DNA of 8,562 nucleotides from assembly GCA_029857655.1 (NCBI GenBank), contig JAOUGR010000077.1:1-8562 (forward strand), given 5' to 3'. The translations under genes were made by a program, and so were the position numbers. This document shows positions 1 through 5,228 of this stretch, piece after piece (the first letter of the stretch is position 1; the number at the start of each line of letters is the position of its first letter). A model generated the notes under the pieces. The model saw only the letters and a program-made list of their open reading frames with translations, was not told the origin of the DNA and did not search any database. This DNA is from Gammaproteobacteria bacterium. Lineage in GTDB: Bacteria > Pseudomonadota > Gammaproteobacteria > Steroidobacterales > Steroidobacteraceae.

Positions 1-226
1 CATCCGGAATAGATGCCACGAGATCTGCCTCATAGCGTTGAACGAAAGCTTCTGAGCCTCGCCCTGCTGCAACGATGAAAGCCCTTTGTCGCAAGTCATC
101 GATCATGCGCCAAGCAGCATCTGAAATGTCGGCGTCGCGGTCAGCTGACCTCGAGAGGCCGTCAATATCTCCATCGTATCGGCGGTACATCGCGATGTCG
201 GCAGCGGTAATTGCGATGGTGCTCAT
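1..226 (-). CDS. Hypothetical cassette protein, N-terminal part (gene runs off the left edge)
   Basis: The reading frame opens with ATG at 226-224 (MSTIAITAADIAMYRRYDGD) and stays open for 75 codons to the window edge, so the C-terminus and stop are missing. The start lies about 10 nt inside the cassette, after the R' box of attC1, which is the usual position in this array. No good Shine-Dalgarno sequence precedes it. The protein is soluble-looking, acidic and helix-rich, with no signal peptide or membrane segment. Residues 41-50 read RMIDDLRQRA. The opening 'ITAADIAxYRRYDGDIDG' looks like a cassette-borne family of unknown function that I recall but cannot name. Its attC lies outside the window. 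Confidence 0.8.
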   Translation of the reverse strand, partial: MSTIAITAADIAMYRRYDGDIDGLSRSADRDADISDAAWRMIDDLRQRAFIVAAGRGSEAFVQRYEADLVASIPD

Positions 227-232
227 ACTGTC

Positions 233-322
233 GCCGAACGTGCCCGGTAACCGGCGCGCGCGACGCTGCGCGGGCAGATGGCGGCACGTCCGCGCGCGTC
301 CGCGTTGACCGGGGGGTTAGTT
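233..322 (-). repeat. attC1, 90 bp, family A
   Basis: This is the attC of the small membrane-protein cassette. Plus-strand ends are GCCGAAC and GTTAGTT. The inner boxes are GGTAACCGG and GTTGACCGG. They pair with one unpaired G on the plus strand, the extrahelical base expected on the strand that integrases recombine. Bases 237-320 are identical to 7299-7382 and differ at one base from 5963-6046. Confidence 0.93.
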
Positions 323-332
323 GGCAAGCGCG

Positions 333-548
333 TCATATGCCAGCCCATGCGTATAGGAACGTGCCAAGACCCAGGGCAAAGACTACGGCGAGCACGGCCT
401 GTACGGACACCGTATACACCACGTAGTTGTCGTTGAGCGCGCCATCGGGTCGCGAGAGGGTGACACGCAAGGAGGGACCGCGCAGGACGTAGAACTCGCG
501 GAAGCCCGAGAGGAGGCAAGCCAGTGATGTGACTGCTGCCGTCGCCAT
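333..548 (-). CDS. Small two-helix membrane protein, unknown function
   Basis: A 71-residue hydrophobic protein. The segment around residues 1-15 and the longer one around 43-67 (VVYTVSVQAVLAVVFALGLG) are probable membrane helices, joined by a short polar loop with RPDG. I chose the ATG at 548-546. A TTG at 587-585 in the same frame would add 13 residues and give helix 1 a basic N-terminal flank, but it falls inside the attC R' box. The TGA stop lies 11 bp from attC1. This is the only gene of its cassette, and the cassette start (TTAGTT) matches the R'' box of attC1 perfectly. I recognise no family. Small membrane proteins of this kind can be holin-like, toxin or stress proteins, but nothing here decides between them. 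Confidence 0.62.
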   Translation of the reverse strand: MATAAVTSLACLLSGFREFYVLRGPSLRVTLSRPDGALNDNYVVYTVSVQAVLAVVFALGLGTFLYAWAGI

Positions 549-585
549 GATCGTGATGCCGTCCACGCGCGGTCGTTCCCTTGCC

Positions 586-652
586 AACTAACGTTCGCCG
601 TGAACCGCGCGCGCCGCCCTTGCGCGCGTCGGTTTCCACGGCGCTGTTGGGT
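586..652 (-). repeat. attC2, 67 bp
   Basis: This is the attC of the HicBA cassette, a short type. Plus-strand ends are AACTAAC and GTTGGGT. The arms CGCCGTGAACCG and CGGTTTCCACGGCG pair with two bases unpaired, and CGCGCGC/GCGCGCG forms the inner stem. R'' (ACCCAAC on the minus strand) matches the start of its own cassette at 1131-1125. Confidence 0.9.
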
Positions 653-667
653 GGCAATGCGTGGAAG

Positions 668-880
668 TCATAGATCGTCCGGTGTCAGGCCTGTGCGCTT
701 AGCGATACGCGCAAGCATTCGAGGGCCGATCTCCTCACGGTCGTGGAACGCGAAGACCACGTCAGGCCAGCCGGGCCGGGATAGGGTCTTGTGGGATCCT
801 GATTGACGCTTAAGCGTCCAGCCGATCCGGAAAAGAGCTGCGAGAACACGATTGGCCTTCGACGAAGGCCAGTTGCTCAT
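668..880 (-). CDS. hicA: HicA-family mRNA interferase toxin
   Basis: A 70-residue HicA-type toxin. The family has a small double-stranded-RNA-binding fold and cleaves mRNA, halting translation until neutralised by HicB. The signature is clear: an N-terminal helix 'SSKANRVLAALFRIGW' (residues 6-21), then 'KRQSGSHKTL' with the catalytic His30 in the Gly-Ser-His turn, and a C-terminal helix ending in LARIAKRTGLTPDDL. Its length is normal for the family. The ATG at 880-878 overlaps the end of the antitoxin gene by 4 nt (ATGA), so the two are translationally coupled. The order is antitoxin first, toxin second, the reverse of the classical hicAB order. The pair is one cassette ending in attC2 and probably helps stabilise the array. 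Confidence 0.93.
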   Translation of the reverse strand: MSNWPSSKANRVLAALFRIGWTLKRQSGSHKTLSRPGWPDVVFAFHDREEIGPRMLARIAKRTGLTPDDL

Positions 881-1077
881 GCCACCGCGATGGAGATGGG
901 CTGAGGCCCGGCCTCGTCGTTTTCGAGGCGTTCGGCGAGCACGCGCAGGGCTAGCGCCTGAGCCTTTGCCATGGCCTCGTTTTCAGTGGCGCCGTACGCA
1001 AGAACCCCAGGAAGTTCAGGCACTTCCGCCAGCCACCGGCCGTCTTCCTCTCGCTCGTGCTCTATCGTGAAATGCAT
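877..1077 (-). CDS. hicB: HicB-family antitoxin, short form
   Basis: A 66-residue antitoxin that should bind and block the adjacent HicA. It shows the HicB N-terminal domain: 'FTIEHEREEDGRWLAEVPELPGVLAYGATENEAMAKA' has the beta strands, the ELPGV turn and the following helix typical of HicB. The C-terminal DNA-binding domain found in longer HicB proteins is absent, so autoregulation, if any, must differ. I start at ATG 1077-1075 because GAGG lies 8 nt upstream on the coding strand. The frame stays open to 1188, but that extension translates attC3 and is not credible. The stop overlaps hicA by 4 nt. Confidence 0.9.
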   Translation of the reverse strand: MHFTIEHEREEDGRWLAEVPELPGVLAYGATENEAMAKAQALALRVLAERLENDEAGPQPISIAVA

Positions 1078-1099
1078 GGAGACCTCGACAGTTGCCGCG

Positions 1100-1105
1100 A
1101 TTCTA
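1100..1105 (-). promoter_or_regulatory. Possible -10 box for the HicBA cassette
   Basis: On the minus strand the hexamer TAGAAT lies 22 nt upstream of the hicB start and matches the -10 consensus at five of six bases. The only -35-like sequence is TTGGGT from the attC3 R' box, 19 bp away. That is weak and slightly too far. Toxin-antitoxin cassettes usually carry their own promoter, which is why I mention it. Confidence 0.3.
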
Positions 1106-1124
1106 CGCCTGACCCTAAATTGCC

Positions 1125-1202
1125 ACCCAACGTCCGCGTTGAGCGGCCGAGCAAGCGGGCGAAGCCCGCTTGCGAAGGTCCGTCTCAAATGGCTTGTTAG
1201 GC
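1125..1202 (-). repeat. attC3, 78 bp
   Basis: This is the attC of the 1197-1619 cassette. Plus-strand ends are ACCCAACGT and GTTAGGC. The centre holds a long hairpin, GCAAGCGGGC with GCCCGCTTGC. R'' on the minus strand (GCCTAAC) includes the TAA stop of its gene and matches the start of its own cassette. Confidence 0.93.
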
Positions 1203-1619
1203 TTCACGCGCCTCAAACTCAAAGTCCCCCTCCTTTAAACGTGACCATGCTACGAGTTCTTGACCGAGCTTGTTGAGTGTCGCGGCCTCGAGTTTGACCG
1301 AAAATAGAGCCGACGCTTGCACTGGTGGTTCAAGGTTGTTCTGGGCCATGACTTCCAGCGCTGAATGGCCCGCGCCGTCGTAAACATAGGCTCGCAGGCG
1401 CACCCAGCAGTACACCTTAGGGTCGCTCGTCCCGTACTCGAAGACAACCGAATCCTTCACGGACGACGGGAACGCTTCAAGTTTGGTGCCGAACTCTCGC
1501 AACTCCTCCGGATAAGCGTATAAATCCTGTGAAAGGGCACGCTGACCGGACTCGGCGCTCAACTGGAGCTGCAGCATGCCGTCGTCGTCCTCCCACAGCC
1601 GAAGAAGCGCGAGACGCAT
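1197..1619 (-). CDS. Hypothetical protein, possibly WapI-like immunity protein
   Basis: A 140-residue acidic soluble protein. I start at ATG 1619-1617, 10 nt after the attC4 R' box; the 13-residue upstream extension would be translated attC. The TAA stop is supplied by the R'' box of attC3, so the gene fills the cassette. Visible features are an N-terminal beta-rich part (MRLALLRLWEDDDGMLQLQL), 'PEELREFGTKLEAFP' near residues 38-52, and 'RLRAYVYDGAGHSALEVMAQNN' near 74-95 with a conserved-looking Asp-Gly-x-Gly-His. The C-terminal half is rich in beta strands and ends in acidic FEFEA. The pattern resembles proteins annotated as WapI-type immunity proteins, but this is from memory and weak. No toxin partner is nearby. 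Treat function as unknown. Confidence 0.75.
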   Translation of the reverse strand: MRLALLRLWEDDDGMLQLQLSAESGQRALSQDLYAYPEELREFGTKLEAFPSSVKDSVVFEYGTSDPKVYCWVRLRAYVYDGAGHSALEVMAQNNLEPPVQASALFSVKLEAATLNKLGQELVAWSRLKEGDFEFEAREA

Positions 1620-1627
1620 CCCGTGAA

Positions 1628-1717
1628 GCCTAACGTTCGCAGCCACCGGCGCGCGCACGGCGGCCCTTGCAAAGCACGACGCGCGCGCGCGCGTCCGAGT
1701 GGGCTGCGCTGTTAGAG
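1628..1717 (-). repeat. attC4, 90 bp, family B
   Basis: This is the attC of the four-helix membrane-protein cassette. Plus-strand ends are GCCTAAC and GTTAGAG. It shares CGCAGCCACCGGCGCGCGC, CTTGCAAAGCACG and GCTGCGCTGTTA with attC5 and attC10. Its R'' (CTCTAAC on the minus strand) deviates from RYYYAAC at the first base, yet its own cassette start carries the same deviation. Confidence 0.92.
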
Positions 1718-2143
1718 GGCGTGTCGTTGGTCATGCGGCTTAACAACTCGCAGAGTAAACAGTGCCAGTGCTGGGAATGCAATGAGGTACAGCCAACCAA
1801 CGACTGGAACTAAGAGGTTCTCAACATCCACAAAGTGCTCCAGTAACGCCACTATGACTCGAGGCAACAACGGATATGCGACGCCCCACAATGCGCAAGA
1901 CACCATAGAGCGCGGCGAGGCACTTAGGCGCCCACTGAAGAAAAGACCCGCAACGACGGTGACTACGAGCGCGACGAGGCACAGCGCAAGCAGGCCCCAC
2001 ATTTCGAGTTCAAAGGCGGCCGACGGTGCATCTCGGAATTTGGAATCGAAGGCGCCAAGCCAGTAGACAGCTATGGCAGCAGACGCTACCCCCGACAACA
2101 CGGCGCCTAAGAGGAAGCTACCGATCAAGAGGACAAGCGCCAC
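1712..2143 (-). CDS. Four-helix integral membrane protein, unknown function
   Basis: A 143-residue membrane protein. Hydrophobic segments lie around residues 2-29, 47-70, 80-101 (weaker, with Pro and Arg) and 107-131, with a basic tail RVVKPHDQRHAL. The start is GTG at 2143-2141. It is preceded by GAGGG, 6 nt away, formed partly by the attC5 R' box itself, so the ribosome-binding site straddles the recombination site. The TAA stop is inside the R'' box of attC4. The gene therefore fills its cassette from core box to core box. No charged residues typical of a transporter pore and no recognised domain are visible. I can name no family. Confidence 0.75.
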   Translation of the reverse strand: MALVLLIGSFLLGAVLSGVASAAIAVYWLGAFDSKFRDAPSAAFELEMWGLLALCLVALVVTVVAGLFFSGRLSASPRSMVSCALWGVAYPLLPRVIVALLEHFVDVENLLVPVVGWLYLIAFPALALFTLRVVKPHDQRHAL

Positions 2144-2150
2144 GTACGCC

Positions 2151-2240
2151 CTCTAACGTCCGCAGCCACCGGCGCGCGCCCGGCGAGCCTTGCAAAGCAC
2201 GGAACTCGCGCGCGCGGCCGCGTGCGCTGCGCTGTTAGCG
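2151..2240 (-). repeat. attC5, 90 bp, family B
   Basis: This is the attC of the first ParE/RelE-type toxin-antitoxin cassette. Plus-strand ends are CTCTAAC and GTTAGCG. The interior is nearly identical to attC10, with three visible differences. R'' on the minus strand (CGCTAAC) supplies the toxin's TAA stop and matches the start of its own cassette at 2798-2792. Confidence 0.93.
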
Positions 2241-2543
2241 CGCAGGCCCCCTTGTGCGGGGCCAGGCCCTTGGATCCCGGGCAGTGTGCAGCACCCTGAA
2301 TACAACGACGCGCGAGGCCTCGGTGCGGTAGAAGACAGCGTAGGGAAACTGCGAAGTGATCGCGCGCCGTACATCGCCGCGAACCTTCGCGAACATTTCG
2401 GGATAGCGTTCGATCGCGTCAAAGGTTGAGGCGACGGCACTGAGAAATCTCTCACCGAGGCCCTCGAGCTGTTCTTCGTAGTACGCGAAGCCGCTCGCAA
2501 GGTCTTCCCCGACCCGGCGGCGGTAGACGAGCGGCAGAGACAC
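2235..2543 (-). CDS. ParE/RelE-family toxin (module 1)
   Basis: A 102-residue toxin of the ParE/RelE superfamily. Members either cut mRNA at the ribosome or poison gyrase, and sequence alone does not say which. The layout is typical: an N-terminal strand and arginine-rich turn (LVYRRRVGEDL), two helices with 'YYEEQLEGLGERFLSAV', then 'RYPEMFAKVRGDVRRAITSQFPYAVFYRTEASRVVVFRVLHTARDP'. The DVRRA...FPY.VFY and VLH.ARDP blocks are diagnostic for this family. The start is GTG at 2543-2541, whose first G is the last base of the antitoxin's TAG stop, so translation is coupled. The stop is in attC5. It is clearly related to the toxin at 6749-7042. Confidence 0.92.
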   Translation of the reverse strand: MSLPLVYRRRVGEDLASGFAYYEEQLEGLGERFLSAVASTFDAIERYPEMFAKVRGDVRRAITSQFPYAVFYRTEASRVVVFRVLHTARDPRAWPRTRGPAR

Positions 2544-2761
2544 TAGCGTCGCCGAGCTTCGGCGAGCACCTGGTCTCGAGAAACAACGTCGTCTGGGTTC
2601 CGCTCGTGTTCAGCGACAGCCTCATCTATTGCCGCGCGATGAGCATCGCCTAGCGGTACGGTCTCCGGGTTCGCAGCCAGACTGACCCAGATGATCTCTG
2701 CGATGCGCATGCGCTCCTCGGGAGGCAGCTTCAGGAGTTCTGCAACGTCCGCGTCGCTCAT
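2543..2761 (-). CDS. Addiction-module antitoxin (module 1)
   Basis: A 72-residue antitoxin of the putative addiction-module component family often found upstream of ParE/RelE toxins. It should neutralise the toxin encoded immediately downstream. 'LLKLPPEERMRIAEIIWVSLAANPETVPL' (about residues 9-37) is the family's typical first part: a Leu-Pro turn, the Ile-Ala-Glu helix and a W-x-S-L motif. It is followed by an acidic helix and the tail VVSRDQVLAEARRR, which would occupy the toxin. ATG at 2761-2759 is preceded by a TAGGCTA element 5 nt upstream that recurs before the second module. The gene and toxin overlap by 1 nt. Confidence 0.9.
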   Translation of the reverse strand: MSDADVAELLKLPPEERMRIAEIIWVSLAANPETVPLGDAHRAAIDEAVAEHERNPDDVVSRDQVLAEARRR

Positions 2762-2766
2762 ATAGA

Positions 2767-2777
2767 TAGCCTACCAC
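2767..2777 (-). promoter_or_regulatory. Conserved GTGGTAGGCTA element before antitoxin 1
   Basis: On the minus strand GTGGTAGGCTA ends 5 nt before the antitoxin ATG. The second module has GTGATAGGCTA at exactly the same distance from its GTG start. TAGG could serve as a weak Shine-Dalgarno sequence, and TAGGCT could be a poor -10 box or part of an operator for autoregulation. The conservation is seen; the role is inferred. Confidence 0.45.
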
Positions 2778-2791
2778 TTCGCTTTCCTGCG

Positions 2792-2881
2792 CGCTAACGT
2801 CGAGGTGTACGGCGCGCCGCGGCACGCCGGCCGAATGAGCACTGCGGCTCGCGGCGCGTCCGCACCACCGCCATGTTAGAT
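2792..2881 (-). repeat. attC6, 90 bp
   Basis: This is the attC of the 2876-3217 cassette. Plus-strand ends are CGCTAAC and GTTAGAT. The interior is unlike families A and B and contains GGCGCGCCGCGGCACGCCGG. R'' (ATCTAAC on the minus strand) carries the gene's TAA stop and matches its own cassette start at 3222-3216. Confidence 0.9.
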
Positions 2882-3217
2882 GCCGCCAACACGGTCAACG
2901 AGCACCAACTCATTTCGCCCTAGATCAAACATCTTTCCCTCTAGCTCCGCCAGATACTGGAATTGCGGGATCGCCACGGTTAGGTCTTCGACCGCATAAA
3001 GCAGCGCGTACCCACACCTTTCGACGTCGGGCGCGACGTGAGCAATGTTGTCCGGACCGTATGCGCCATACGTCCAACGAAGTTCCGGATCGTTGTTTGT
3101 CCACCCCTTCTTCAGAGTCAGTGTGGGTGGGTAGTCGGTAATGCTCGCCAAGAACTCGCAAACCCGCGTCTTCGCCCTCGGCGAAAAGGTCAAGTCCAGT
3201 GGCTCAACGCGCGGCAT
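2876..3217 (-). CDS. Hypothetical compact cassette protein, 113 residues
   Basis: A soluble 113-residue protein that exactly fills its cassette. ATG at 3217-3215 begins inside the R' box of attC7 (GTTAGATG), and the TAA stop is inside the R'' box of attC6. No ribosome-binding site is visible before the ATG and there is no better start. Features: 'LTFSPRAKTRVCEFLASI' (about residues 9-26), then strands with 'KKGWTNNDPELRWTYGAYGPDNI', and a C-terminal strand pair 'GKMFDLGRNELVLVDRVGG'. The helix-then-strands layout and 'L.G..FDL....LVLV' ending recall the HesB/IscA-like fold, but the three conserved cysteines of Fe-S carriers are missing (only Cys20 and Cys68 are present). Function unknown. Confidence 0.75.
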   Translation of the reverse strand: MPRVEPLDLTFSPRAKTRVCEFLASITDYPPTLTLKKGWTNNDPELRWTYGAYGPDNIAHVAPDVERCGYALLYAVEDLTVAIPQFQYLAELEGKMFDLGRNELVLVDRVGGI

Positions 3218-3344
3218 CTAACGTTCGAGCTGAGCCGCCCGCGGAGGCAGGTGGCGTAAGCCCGGGCTGCGACGATGGTACGACTGGCGCGGCCCGGGCT
3301 TACGCTGCTTGCCGTAGCGGGTCGGCTCGAGCGATGGGTTAGGC
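3216..3344 (-). repeat. attC7, 129 bp, long type
   Basis: This is the attC of the secreted-protein cassette and the longest in the window. Plus-strand ends are ATCTAACGTTCGAGC and GCTCGAGCGATGGGTTAGGC. The outer arms pair through GAGC.GAGCCG and CGGCTCGAGC. A perfect 14-bp inverted repeat, GCGTAAGCCCGGGC at 3254-3267 and GCCCGGGCTTACGC at 3292-3305, extends the stem. R'' matches its own cassette start. Confidence 0.9.
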
Positions 3345-3420
3345 CGCACTTGAGAGGCTCCGAACGTTGGAAGACTTCTCTACCGTATCTTGAAGCTTGC
3401 CATGGATTGGTGAATCGCGG

Positions 3421-3909
3421 CTATATCAGGAGATTTTGTGTCATAGACCGCTGAGATGGCATAGGAGCGCAGATCCCCGATTGACACACTCTGTAGTCGA
3501 CCCTAGTCACTCCAGTAAGTCGCTGAAACTCGTACGAGTAGTAGCACGATCGCGATCCGTGCTGCATTCCATAGCCCGTCGACCGCGCGCTGGTCGCACT
3601 TAGGGAGGCGCGCAACGTTGAGCTATCGAACAGACGAACGAGTTCGGCGCACACTTCCTTCGTCAGCTCCCGGCCGCGAAGGTACTGATAGTCGGACACG
3701 TTAATCGAGTCTCCGCGTTGGTTGCCATAGAAGCGAAGAACGCCGGCCTCTGCAGCTTTCGCGATTGGCGCGAAGCCTGCGGGTGGACTGAATTCGAATG
3801 CCATTAGTCGTAGATCGTTGGCAAGAACGCCTCCACTGGCAGTGAGCGCCAGCGCGACAGTGGCATGAGACACGCGCCTGACAAAGCCGGCCCCGCTGAA
3901 GTTCATCAT
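3421..3909 (-). CDS. Secreted hypothetical protein with four cysteines
   Basis: A 162-residue protein with a Sec signal peptide: basic RR at 11-12, hydrophobic stretch 'ATVALALTASGGVLA' and likely cleavage after Ala30 (VLA-ND). The mature part is about 132 residues. It holds all four cysteines (Cys87, 122, 142, 147), which suits two disulphides in the periplasm or outside the cell. The segment 'SCYYSYEFQRLTGVTRVDYRVCQSGIC' near the C-terminus looks like a beta-sheet region tied by disulphides. The start is ATG 3909-3907; a second ATG follows at once and either could be used. The stop lies 77 bp from attC7, leaving 3345-3420 as an empty tail in which I see nothing. No family recognised. Confidence 0.75.
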   Translation of the reverse strand: MMNFSGAGFVRRVSHATVALALTASGGVLANDLRLMAFEFSPPAGFAPIAKAAEAGVLRFYGNQRGDSINVSDYQYLRGRELTKEVCAELVRLFDSSTLRASLSATSARSTGYGMQHGSRSCYYSYEFQRLTGVTRVDYRVCQSGICAPMPSQRSMTQNLLI

Positions 3910-3945
3910 TCGACGCGTACTTGGTGGTTGGGAGTTGGTGGTGCG

Positions 3946-4026
3946 GCCTAACGTTCCGGTTGAGGCGCGCGGGCGGAGGCGCGTAGCGCCGGAACAATAG
4001 CGTCGTCCTCCAACCGGCCGTTAGAC
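3946..4026 (-). repeat. attC8, 81 bp
   Basis: This is the attC of the acetyltransferase cassette. Plus-strand ends are GCCTAACGTTCCGGTTGAGG and CCTCCAACCGGCCGTTAGAC. The two arms pair well (CCGGTTG-AGG with CCTCCAACCGG, one base unpaired). The inner part is GGCGCGC...GCGTAGCGCC. R'' (GTCTAAC on the minus strand) matches its own cassette start at 4516-4510. Confidence 0.93.
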
Positions 4027-4033
4027 GGCAACC

Positions 4034-4495
4034 TCACTGGAGGCTCTTTCGCATGTAGATCCGCGGGAAACCGTGCTCCACGCGTTGATCGTAGGCGACG
4101 TAGCCGATCTTGGAGTACAGCGCTTGGTTCTCGGTCATCTTCTCGTGCGTGTACAGGTAGATAGACGCAAAGCCCTGGCGCCGAGCCTCGGACTCAGCGT
4201 ACTGCAGGAGCGCCTTACCGATACCGCGGTGCGACGGCAGAACCGCGACGTTATCAAGTAACAGGCCTTCAGCGGTGAGTACGAGGACAAGCACACCGGC
4301 GATGATGCCTTTGGATTCTGCGACAGTGACCTGCCGCTCTTCGATCACCTTCGCGTAGTCGTCGAGCATTGGGCCTGGTTTTCTGCCAATGCGTTCGATG
4401 TACGGACTGTACGCTGCCTCGACACACGCCACGATGCCGTCTACGTCCGCGGGCCGAGCGGGGCGGAGGTGATAGACAAGCGACTCGTTGCCCAT
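4034..4495 (-). CDS. GNAT-family N-acetyltransferase
   Basis: A 153-residue acetyltransferase of the GNAT superfamily, which moves an acetyl group from acetyl-CoA to an amine; the substrate cannot be told. Beta1-alpha1 is 'YHLRPARPADVDGIVACVEAAY'. The acetyl-CoA-binding motif A is at residues 80-96 (LDNVAVLPSHRGIGKAL), followed by the helix 'LLQYAESEARRQGF'. 'YLYTHEKMTENQALYSKIGYVAYDQRVEHGFPRIYMRK' is the typical C-terminal half, with the NQALY.KIGY block. I start at ATG 4495-4493; a GTG at 4522 would translate attC9. The loop between LP and GIG is two residues shorter than I expect (PSH-RGIG rather than PxxQGxGIG), though R90-x-x-G-x-A still fits the formal motif. Single gene of its cassette. 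Confidence 0.93.
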   Translation of the reverse strand: MGNESLVYHLRPARPADVDGIVACVEAAYSPYIERIGRKPGPMLDDYAKVIEERQVTVAESKGIIAGVLVLVLTAEGLLLDNVAVLPSHRGIGKALLQYAESEARRQGFASIYLYTHEKMTENQALYSKIGYVAYDQRVEHGFPRIYMRKSLQ

Positions 4496-4509
4496 GGGTC
4501 TTTGTTGCC

Positions 4510-4576
4510 GTCTAACGTTCACGATGACGGGCGCGCGCCGCAGTCGCGCGCGTCCCCGTCGATCGTGCTGTTAGCC
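4510..4576 (-). repeat. attC9, 67 bp
   Basis: This is the attC of the OsmC cassette. Plus-strand ends are GTCTAACGTTCACGATGACGGG and CCCCGTCGATCGTGCTGTTAGCC. The arms CACGATGACGGG and CCCCGTCGATCGTG pair with two bases unpaired, and GCGCGCG/CGCGCGC forms the inner stem. R'' on the minus strand is GGCTAAC, one base off from its cassette's start (TTAGGC). Confidence 0.93.
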
Positions 4577-4591
4577 GGCGTCATCGGTCAC

Positions 4592-5101
4592 TTACTCGAC
4601 TTGCACTTCCACTTTTGCAGAAGGCGCATCGGTGCATCCAACGGGAGAGTGAGAGCAGGCCCAGCGCGCTAACTCACCCAGCTCCTCCGCAGACGTTCCC
4701 GGAGCGCTGATACGCACCTGCACGCGCAGGTCCTGCAATCCGGCAGACACGCTCTCGTCGAGCCCGAGCATTCCACGATTGTCGGATTCGCTCGATACCG
4801 TGACCTCGAGCTTCGTCAGGTTGACTCCCTGTCTGGCTGCCCGCATGGCGATGCACGTCGCATTGCATGAGGCCAAGGCGGCTCTCATCAACCAACCCGG
4901 ATTGGGAGCTGTGGCGCCTCCCCCCACGCCGGCAGGCATGTCAGTCAGCAACGTTTCCCCGGCGGGCCCTGTCACCCGGCACTTGAGGCCGTCCACGAGA
5001 GCAGCGGTAGCAGGCGGATTCTTGATGCGGGCCTTCTCGGGCTTCTCGGTGAGGACCTTTGATACCTTCTCGATCGCTTCGCGAATCTGGACACTGGACA
5101 T
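4592..5101 (-). CDS. OsmC-like family protein
   Basis: A 169-residue OsmC-type protein. The family uses a cysteine pair to reduce organic hydroperoxides in the cytoplasm. Visible: an N-terminal helix 'VQIREAIEKVSKVLTEKPEKARI' (5-27), the 'LLTDMPAGVGGGATAPNPGWLMRAALASCNATC' block (52-83) with Cys79 in the position of the peroxidatic cysteine, and the C-terminal 'LARWACSHSPVGCTDA' (144-159). In OsmC the second catalytic cysteine usually stands directly before Pro-Val; here that position is Ser152, with Cys149 and Cys156 close by, so activity may differ. ATG 5101-5099 has a strong GGGGAGAG site about 4 nt upstream. It is the only gene of its cassette. Confidence 0.92.
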   Translation of the reverse strand: MSSVQIREAIEKVSKVLTEKPEKARIKNPPATAALVDGLKCRVTGPAGETLLTDMPAGVGGGATAPNPGWLMRAALASCNATCIAMRAARQGVNLTKLEVTVSSESDNRGMLGLDESVSAGLQDLRVQVRISAPGTSAEELGELARWACSHSPVGCTDAPSAKVEVQVE

Positions 5102-5105
5102 TGAT

Positions 5106-5115
5106 CTCTCCCCTC
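5106..5115 (-). promoter_or_regulatory. Strong ribosome-binding site for the OsmC-like gene
   Basis: On the minus strand GAGGGGAGAG lies just before ATCA-ATG. It fixes the start codon and is one of the few strong Shine-Dalgarno sequences among the cassettes of this window. Confidence 0.8.
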
Positions 5116-5138
5116 GACAGTGGTGATTCTGCTACGAC

Positions 5139-5228
5139 GCCTAACGTCCGCAGCCACCGGCGCGCGCCCGGTGAGCTTTGCAAAGCACGGAACTCGCGCG
5201 CGCGTCCGCGTGCGCTGCGCTGTTATAG
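5139..5228 (-). repeat. attC10, 90 bp, family B
   Basis: This is the attC of the ORF-poor cassette. Plus-strand ends are GCCTAAC and GTTATAG. The interior is almost the same as attC5. R'' on the minus strand is CTATAAC. It departs from the consensus, but the cassette's own start carries the exact complement (GTTATAG), which shows the unit is intact. Confidence 0.92.

Noticed and set aside
223..657. Minus-strand ORF of 144 codons spanning attC1 and attC2
   Set aside because: It crosses two attC sites and overlaps the better-supported membrane-protein frame; composition is Arg- and Gly-rich noise.
1078..1188. N-terminal extensions of cassette genes (to 1188, 1658, 4522, 6013 and 6366)
   Set aside because: Each extension translates attC sequence; the internal ATG just inside the cassette is in the position typical of cassette genes.
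2153..2500. Minus-strand 115-codon ORF overlapping the module 1 toxin
   Set aside because: It lies in another frame of the well-supported toxin gene and continues through attC5.
3254..3305. Hairpin at 3254-3305 as a transcription terminator
   Set aside because: There is no T-run on either side and it lies within attC7, whose folding explains it.
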